From positions 1 through 8,412 of the forward strand of contig JASIBM010000409.1 of the NCBI GenBank assembly GCA_030045175.1: a stretch of DNA of 8,412 nt, given 5' to 3'. Of the stretch, positions 5,664 to 8,412 are shown piece by piece. The notes under the pieces are model-generated. The model was not told the origin of the DNA. It was given only the letters and a program-made list of their open reading frames with translations, and made no database searches. Every line of letters starts with the position of its first letter. Positions within the stretch are counted from its first letter, which is position 1. A program made the position numbers and the translations under genes. The DNA comes from Streptosporangiaceae bacterium (GTDB taxonomy: Bacteria; Actinomycetota; Actinomycetes; Streptosporangiales; Streptosporangiaceae).

Positions 5664-6448
5664 GGCCGGCGCCTCGGGTGCGCCTGGTGCGGGGGTCGGG
5701 CTGGGCTAACGGGCCGCGCCGGGCGTAGCTGCGCGACGCCGGGCGCGAGCGGGGGCAAGCCTGAGGCGGCGCAGAGCGCGTCGGCCCAGGCGACGACGTG
5801 CCGGTCGAGAAAGAACCGCCCGGCGCTGGGCGGTCGGATCGCACCCGGTTCTTCGGCAACCCCGACCGGCGACCAGGATGCGCGCATCTCAAACCCAGTC
5901 GCCACCGGCTCGCCTTGCTTGGCGCCGAACCCTTCGCTCATCACCCTGGTCACCGTGCCACTTGGCGCCGCGTACCCGGCCGCCCTCGCGTCAAGTGCCT
6001 CGGTGAGCCAGCTCCAGCCGACCTGGCCGATCAGCGGGTCCGCGGCGATGTCAGGCTCGAGCTCGGCCCGCAGGTAGGCGATGACGCGGAACGGCCCTTC
6101 CCACCCATCTTGCCCAGCAGGGTCGTACAGCAACACGAAACGCCCCCAGCCAATCTCGGCGCCGTCTTCGGCCTGCACCGTCCCCGCGAACGCGATCGCA
6201 TGGGGAGCCAGCCGCCTCGGCGGCGGCTCGCTGTCGAAGCTGAGCTCGGGCCGGACGTGGCGGTGCGCGGCGATCCCGGCCTCAAGCTCCGCAGCCGCCG
6301 CCGCGAACACCGGGTCCACGCGCCCGGAGCCGGTCCGGCCGGAGTCCATGCGCCCGGCGTCGGCGCGCCCAGGTCGGGCCGACGAGCCACCAGCACCGGG
6401 CTGCTTACCGGGCACGGCGGCAGGCCTCAGCACTCGCGACTGCGGCAC
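5660..6448 (-). CDS. DUF3000 family protein
   Basis: The function is unknown. The protein belongs to DUF3000, an actinobacterial family usually encoded beside rnd and hemE. The core starts near DPVFAAAAAELEAG (codons at 6316 and below). It carries RRLAPHAIAFAG, LLYDPAGQDGWEGPF, AYLRAELEPDIAADPL, VGWSWLTEAL and TVTRVMSEGFG, ending with RASWSPV and a Pro/Arg-rich tail. No membrane segment or signal peptide is seen. The start is uncertain. I chose GTG 6448 (262 residues) because GAGG lies 5 bases upstream and the zinc-ribbon stop is 7 bp away. Alternatives are GTG 6415 (GAGG 9 bases upstream), ATG 6349 and GTG 6319, both without a ribosome site. The frame runs open to an ATG at 6613, but that stretch overlaps the zinc-ribbon gene and reads as Ser/Arg-rich noise. 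The N-terminal linker has a pentapeptide repeat (6311-6370). Confidence 0.88.
   Translation of the reverse strand: MPQSRVLRPAAVPGKQPGAGGSSARPGRADAGRMDSGRTGSGRVDPVFAAAAAELEAGIAAHRHVRPELSFDSEPPPRRLAPHAIAFAGTVQAEDGAEIGWGRFVLLYDPAGQDGWEGPFRVIAYLRAELEPDIAADPLIGQVGWSWLTEALDARAAGYAAPSGTVTRVMSEGFGAKQGEPVATGFEMRASWSPVGVAEEPGAIRPPSAGRFFLDRHVVAWADALCAASGLPPLAPGVAQLRPARPVSPARPPHQAHPRRRP
6311..6370 (-). repeat. Four-unit 15-bp repeat in the DUF3000 N-terminal linker
   Basis: Read on the minus strand, four consecutive 15-bp units each begin GGGCGC or GGCCGG and encode GRADA, GRMDS, GRTGS and GRVDP. The array ends exactly where the conserved DUF3000 core begins. One candidate start codon (ATG 6349) and another (GTG 6319) fall inside it. 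Confidence 0.6.
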
Positions 6449-6457
6449 GGCATCCTC
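6446..6457 (-). promoter_or_regulatory. Ribosome binding site deciding the DUF3000 start
   Basis: Minus-strand GAGG (plus-strand CCTC, 6454-6457) overlaps the zinc-ribbon stop codon and lies 5 bases before GTG 6446-6448. This favours coupled translation from that GTG. A second GAGG at 6425-6428 would serve GTG 6413-6415 instead. Confidence 0.45.
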
Positions 6458-6638
6458 ACGCCGCGCGGTCGAGCGGGACAAGCGCGAGCGCGACGAGCAC
6501 GCCGGCTCCGCACGCACCGCAGATCCATTCGGGACACGATCCGTCGCGGGCGTCGGGGCAAGATCCGGGGTCTGGATGAAGCTGGGCGAACTCGCGCTGC
6601 GAGCCGCACTCATGGCAGTGCCGGAACGCCTCGATCAT
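6456..6638 (-). CDS. Small zinc-ribbon protein of unknown function
   Basis: This 60-residue protein shows two CxxC knuckles, C8-x2-C11 (CHECG) and C40-x2-C43 (CGACG). Extra cysteines C27 and C35 flank the HPDPGSCPD and CPEWIC segments. The pattern is that of a zinc ribbon with an inserted loop. I recall similar short actinobacterial proteins with a CPEW-x-C-x2-CG signature, but no assigned function. The ATG at 6638 is preceded by GAGG at 6647-6650, 8 bases away; a GTG at 6647 would add three residues. It is the first gene of the apparent operon with DUF3000 and rnd and ends 7 bp before the chosen DUF3000 start. In the same region the overlapping DUF3000 frame gives Ser/Arg/Pro-rich noise, which supports this frame as the real one. 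A role in RNA metabolism is only guilt by association. Confidence 0.72.
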   Translation of the reverse strand: MIEAFRHCHECGSQREFAQLHPDPGSCPDARDGSCPEWICGACGAGVLVALALVPLDRAA

Positions 6639-6922
6639 CTGCTGCACCTCATTTTCCCGCTCGCCTCCGGGCGCCCTCTGAGGCGCCGCCCGCGCTTTCC
6701 GGGGCGCCGGCTGATCATGCTCTGCAACGATGCTGACACGGACCGGGCATCATGCCGTGGATCTCAAGCGGCGTGTCATCCGGGCGTTTGCCCGCTTTGG
6801 TGGCGAGCCCGTGCCGCTCCCTGATCGCTTCCCGCTCGCTCTTCGCCTGCTGTCCGCTCGCTCTTCGCCTGCTGTCCGCCCGCTCAGGCGTGCTGCAAGC
6901 GGCGTGTGAGACGATCCCAGGC
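6639..6922. promoter_or_regulatory. Divergent intergenic region between the zinc-ribbon operon and hemE
   Basis: This region must hold promoters for both directions, but I could not identify a convincing -35/-10 pair. It contains three GGCGCC palindromes (6670-6675, 6682-6687, 6703-6708), a 6-bp stem CGCCTC/GAGGCG (6662-6667 with 6680-6685) and a 22-bp tandem duplication (6832-6875). A weak -10-like GACGAT at 6910-6915 lies 7 bases before the hemE GTG, compatible with a leaderless transcript. Confidence 0.4.
6832..6885. repeat. Perfect 22-bp tandem duplication upstream of hemE
   Basis: A 22-bp unit starting CCGCTCGCTC and ending GCCTGCTGT occurs perfectly at 6832-6853 and 6854-6875. A partial, imperfect third copy (CCGCCCGCTC) follows at 6876-6885. 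It lies 38 bp before the chosen hemE start. Since 22 is not a multiple of three, it argues against this stretch being coding, and so against the longer hemE frame from 6752. Confidence 0.85.
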
Positions 6923-7987
6923 GTGAACCCTCATACCGCGCAGACCGGCCTTACCACCGGCTCGGCGTTCATCAGGGCCTGCAGCCGGCAGCCGGTCGCC
7001 CACACGCCGGTCTGGTACATGCGGCAGGCGGGCCGGTCGCTGCCCGAGTACCGGGCGCGGCGCGCGAAATCCCCGATGCTCGAGGCGTGCGCGGACCCGG
7101 ACCTGGTCACCGAGATCACCTTGCAGCCGGTCCGCAGGTACGGCGTCGACGCCGCGATCTTGTTCAGTGACATCGTCGTGCCGCTCCGCGCGGCGGGCGT
7201 GGCGGTCCGGATCCAGCCTGGGGTGGGACCGGTGTTCGACCAGCCGATCCGCGACGAGGCAGCCGCAGCCAGGCTGCCGCCGCTTGAGCCGCCCGCCATC
7301 GACTTCGTCGCGCAGGCCGTGCGCGCGCTGACCGCCGAGCTTGGCGGCACCCCGCTGATCGGCTTCGCCGGAGGGCCGTTCACGCTGGCCTGCTACCTCA
7401 TCGAGGGCGGACCGTCGAAGACGTTCGACCGCACCAGGTCCTTGATGTACGGCGAGCCGGCGCTGTGGAGCTCGCTGCTCGGCAGGCTGGCCGACATCAC
7501 GGCCACGTTCCTGACCGTGCAAGTCGAGGCTGGCGTGTCCGCCGTTCAGCTCTTTGACTCCTGGGCGGGCGTGCTCAGCCCAGAGGACTACCGCAGGAGC
7601 GTGCTGCCGTTCAGCGCCCGCGTCTTCGAAGCCCTGGGTGAGTCCGGCGTGCCGCGCATTCACTTCGGGGTGGGCACCGGCGAGTTGCTTGGCCTCCTCG
7701 GCGAAGCCGGTGCCGACGTGGTGGGCGTGGACTGGCGGGTGCCGCTCGACGAGGCGGCCAGCCGCGTCGCGCCAGGAACGGCGCTGCAGGGGAACCTGGA
7801 CCCGGCGATCTTGCTGGCGCCCTGGCCGGTGATCGAGAAGCGGGCCAGGGACGTGCTCGCCCGGGGCAGGGTCGCCGAAGGGCACGTGTTCAACCTGGGC
7901 CACGGCGTCTTGCCGGAAACCGACCCGGGCATGCTCGCCCGGCTCACCGACCTGGTGCACGCCGTCCCCGCCGGGCCCGGCTGCTAG
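6923..7987 (+). CDS. hemE: Uroporphyrinogen decarboxylase
   Basis: HemE removes the four acetate carboxyl groups of uroporphyrinogen III to give coproporphyrinogen III in heme synthesis; it is a cytosolic TIM-barrel enzyme needing no cofactor. From GTG 6923 the protein has 354 residues, the usual length. Family signatures are PVWYMRQAGRS (29-39) and GFAGGPFTLACYLIEGG (from residue 147). The substrate-binding residues match known decarboxylases: R34 and R38, D83 in FSDIV, Y158 in CYLIEG and H327 in LGHGVLPETDP. Everything needed for activity appears present. The frame extends back to an ATG at 6752, but that stretch is unlike HemE and contains a 22-bp tandem repeat that is not a codon multiple. 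GTG 6923 is therefore preferred, with GTG 6890 as an alternative. Neither has a good ribosome site, so leaderless translation is possible. It is divergent from the zinc-ribbon–DUF3000–rnd operon and convergent with the DUF4349 gene. Confidence 0.96.
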   Translation: MNPHTAQTGLTTGSAFIRACSRQPVAHTPVWYMRQAGRSLPEYRARRAKSPMLEACADPDLVTEITLQPVRRYGVDAAILFSDIVVPLRAAGVAVRIQPGVGPVFDQPIRDEAAAARLPPLEPPAIDFVAQAVRALTAELGGTPLIGFAGGPFTLACYLIEGGPSKTFDRTRSLMYGEPALWSSLLGRLADITATFLTVQVEAGVSAVQLFDSWAGVLSPEDYRRSVLPFSARVFEALGESGVPRIHFGVGTGELLGLLGEAGADVVGVDWRVPLDEAASRVAPGTALQGNLDPAILLAPWPVIEKRARDVLARGRVAEGHVFNLGHGVLPETDPGMLARLTDLVHAVPAGPGC

Positions 7988-8025
7988 GAAGCTCGCCAGC
8001 GGCCCGGCGGTGAGCGGCTGCCCTG

Positions 8026-8412
8026 CTAGGAGGTCGCCGTCGCGGGCGGGTCCGCTGCAGCCGCCGTGCGCCGCCGCGTGCTCCTGCGCCTGCTCACGAT
8101 CGCGATCCCGGCGAGCACCACGACGATCACTGCGAACGGTAGCGCCACGCCGACCGCGTGCAGCAGCCAGTTGACGGCGGCCACCAGCGCTCGCCATCCG
8201 GTCCCGAGGCCGGCGATGAACCCGTGCGAAGCCTTCTTTACTTTCTTAACAAACCGCGCATGGTGCCCGAGCAGCACCACCGACACCGTTCCGTAGCTGG
8301 TCTCGTGGGCCAGCGCCTGCTGCTGAGCGAGCAGCGATTCCAGCGCGGATTCCTGGGAGTTGATCTCGTCCTGCACCGCGAGCAGGCTGCTGACGTTCCC
8401 GGCCCTGGCCAG
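8026..8412 (-). CDS. DUF4349 membrane protein, C-terminal part (5' end beyond window)
   Basis: Only the last 128 residues lie in the window; the frame runs open through the right edge, and the GTG at 8374-8376 is an internal Val. The visible order is typical of DUF4349. First comes an amphipathic coiled-coil-like stretch (LLAVQDEINSQESALESLL and onward), then the beta segment TSYGTVSVVLLG. A linker with a Lys-rich patch (VKKVKK) follows, then a hydrophobic segment around WLLHAVGVALPFAVIVVVLA, which is a transmembrane helix, and last a basic Arg-rich tail expected in the cytoplasm. DUF4349 proteins are usually lipoproteins or membrane-anchored surface proteins with the bulk outside the membrane; their function is unknown. 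It ends 38 bp from the hemE stop in convergent orientation. Family call from motif order; confidence is good. Confidence 0.85.
   Translation of the reverse strand: MARAGNVSSLLAVQDEINSQESALESLLAQQQALAHETSYGTVSVVLLGHHARFVKKVKKASHGFIAGLGTGWRALVAAVNWLLHAVGVALPFAVIVVVLAGIAIVSRRRSTRRRTAAAADPPATATS

Noticed and set aside
6457..6613. Upstream part of the long DUF3000 frame starting at ATG 6613
   Set aside because: It overlaps a well-formed zinc-ribbon gene in another frame, reads as Ser/Arg/Pro-rich noise and is far longer than the family needs.
6752..6922. Longer hemE start at ATG 6752
   Set aside because: The 57 extra codons are unlike HemE N-termini and include a 22-bp tandem duplication that is not a multiple of three.
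7981..8064. Repeated CTGCTAGGA at both stops and a GCGGCTGC/GCAGCCGC inverted repeat between hemE and the DUF4349 gene
   Set aside because: The direct repeat is only 9 bp, and the inverted repeat has a 35-base loop reaching into coding sequence; neither is convincing as a terminator.

Overview
The window is chromosomal DNA from a high-GC actinomycete. The evidence is the strongly GC-biased third codon positions, the frequent GTG starts, and the neighbour sets ppk1–mutT1 and rnd–DUF3000–hemE, both typical of Actinobacteria. The order or genus cannot be fixed from the sequence. Apart from one small DUF2695 gene and two repeat-bearing intergenic stretches, the content is housekeeping. I see no rRNA, tRNA, CRISPR array, transposase or prophage gene.

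Layout. Bases 2-2401 are one open plus-strand frame holding polyphosphate kinase (ppk1). Its core is complete, but its true start may lie left of the window. Next, 45 bp on and probably in the same operon, is a MutT1-type two-domain protein (Nudix plus histidine phosphatase, 2447-3508), whose phosphatase half carries an in-frame decapeptide repeat. A 470-bp intergenic stretch follows (3509-3978). It holds a candidate terminator, three elements spaced exactly 53 bp apart, an AT-rich island with nested dyads and a small tandem duplication. A lone Cys-rich DUF2695 gene (3979-4326) then converges on a minus-strand gene cluster; inverted repeats sit at both facing 3' ends.

The minus-strand cluster, read right to left, is a roughly 60-residue zinc-ribbon protein (6638-6456), a DUF3000 protein (about 6448-5660) and a ribonuclease D with an HRDC domain (5663-4449). 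The gaps are 7 bp and a 4-bp GTGA stop/start overlap, so it is very likely one translationally coupled operon. It diverges from hemE (uroporphyrinogen decarboxylase, 6923-7987), whose leader contains a perfect 22-bp tandem duplication. The window ends in the C-terminal part of a minus-strand DUF4349 membrane protein (8412-8026) that converges on hemE.

Functionally, ppk1 and mutT1 concern polyphosphate and damaged-nucleotide or phosphohistidine turnover. The ribonuclease D cluster concerns RNA 3' processing, with two companions of unknown function. HemE is a heme-pathway enzyme. I found no clear undescribed system. The best leads are an Ala at the ATP-contacting Asn position of PPK1, the decapeptide repeat in MutT1, the 53-bp-spaced intergenic repeats, and the small zinc-ribbon and DUF2695 proteins.
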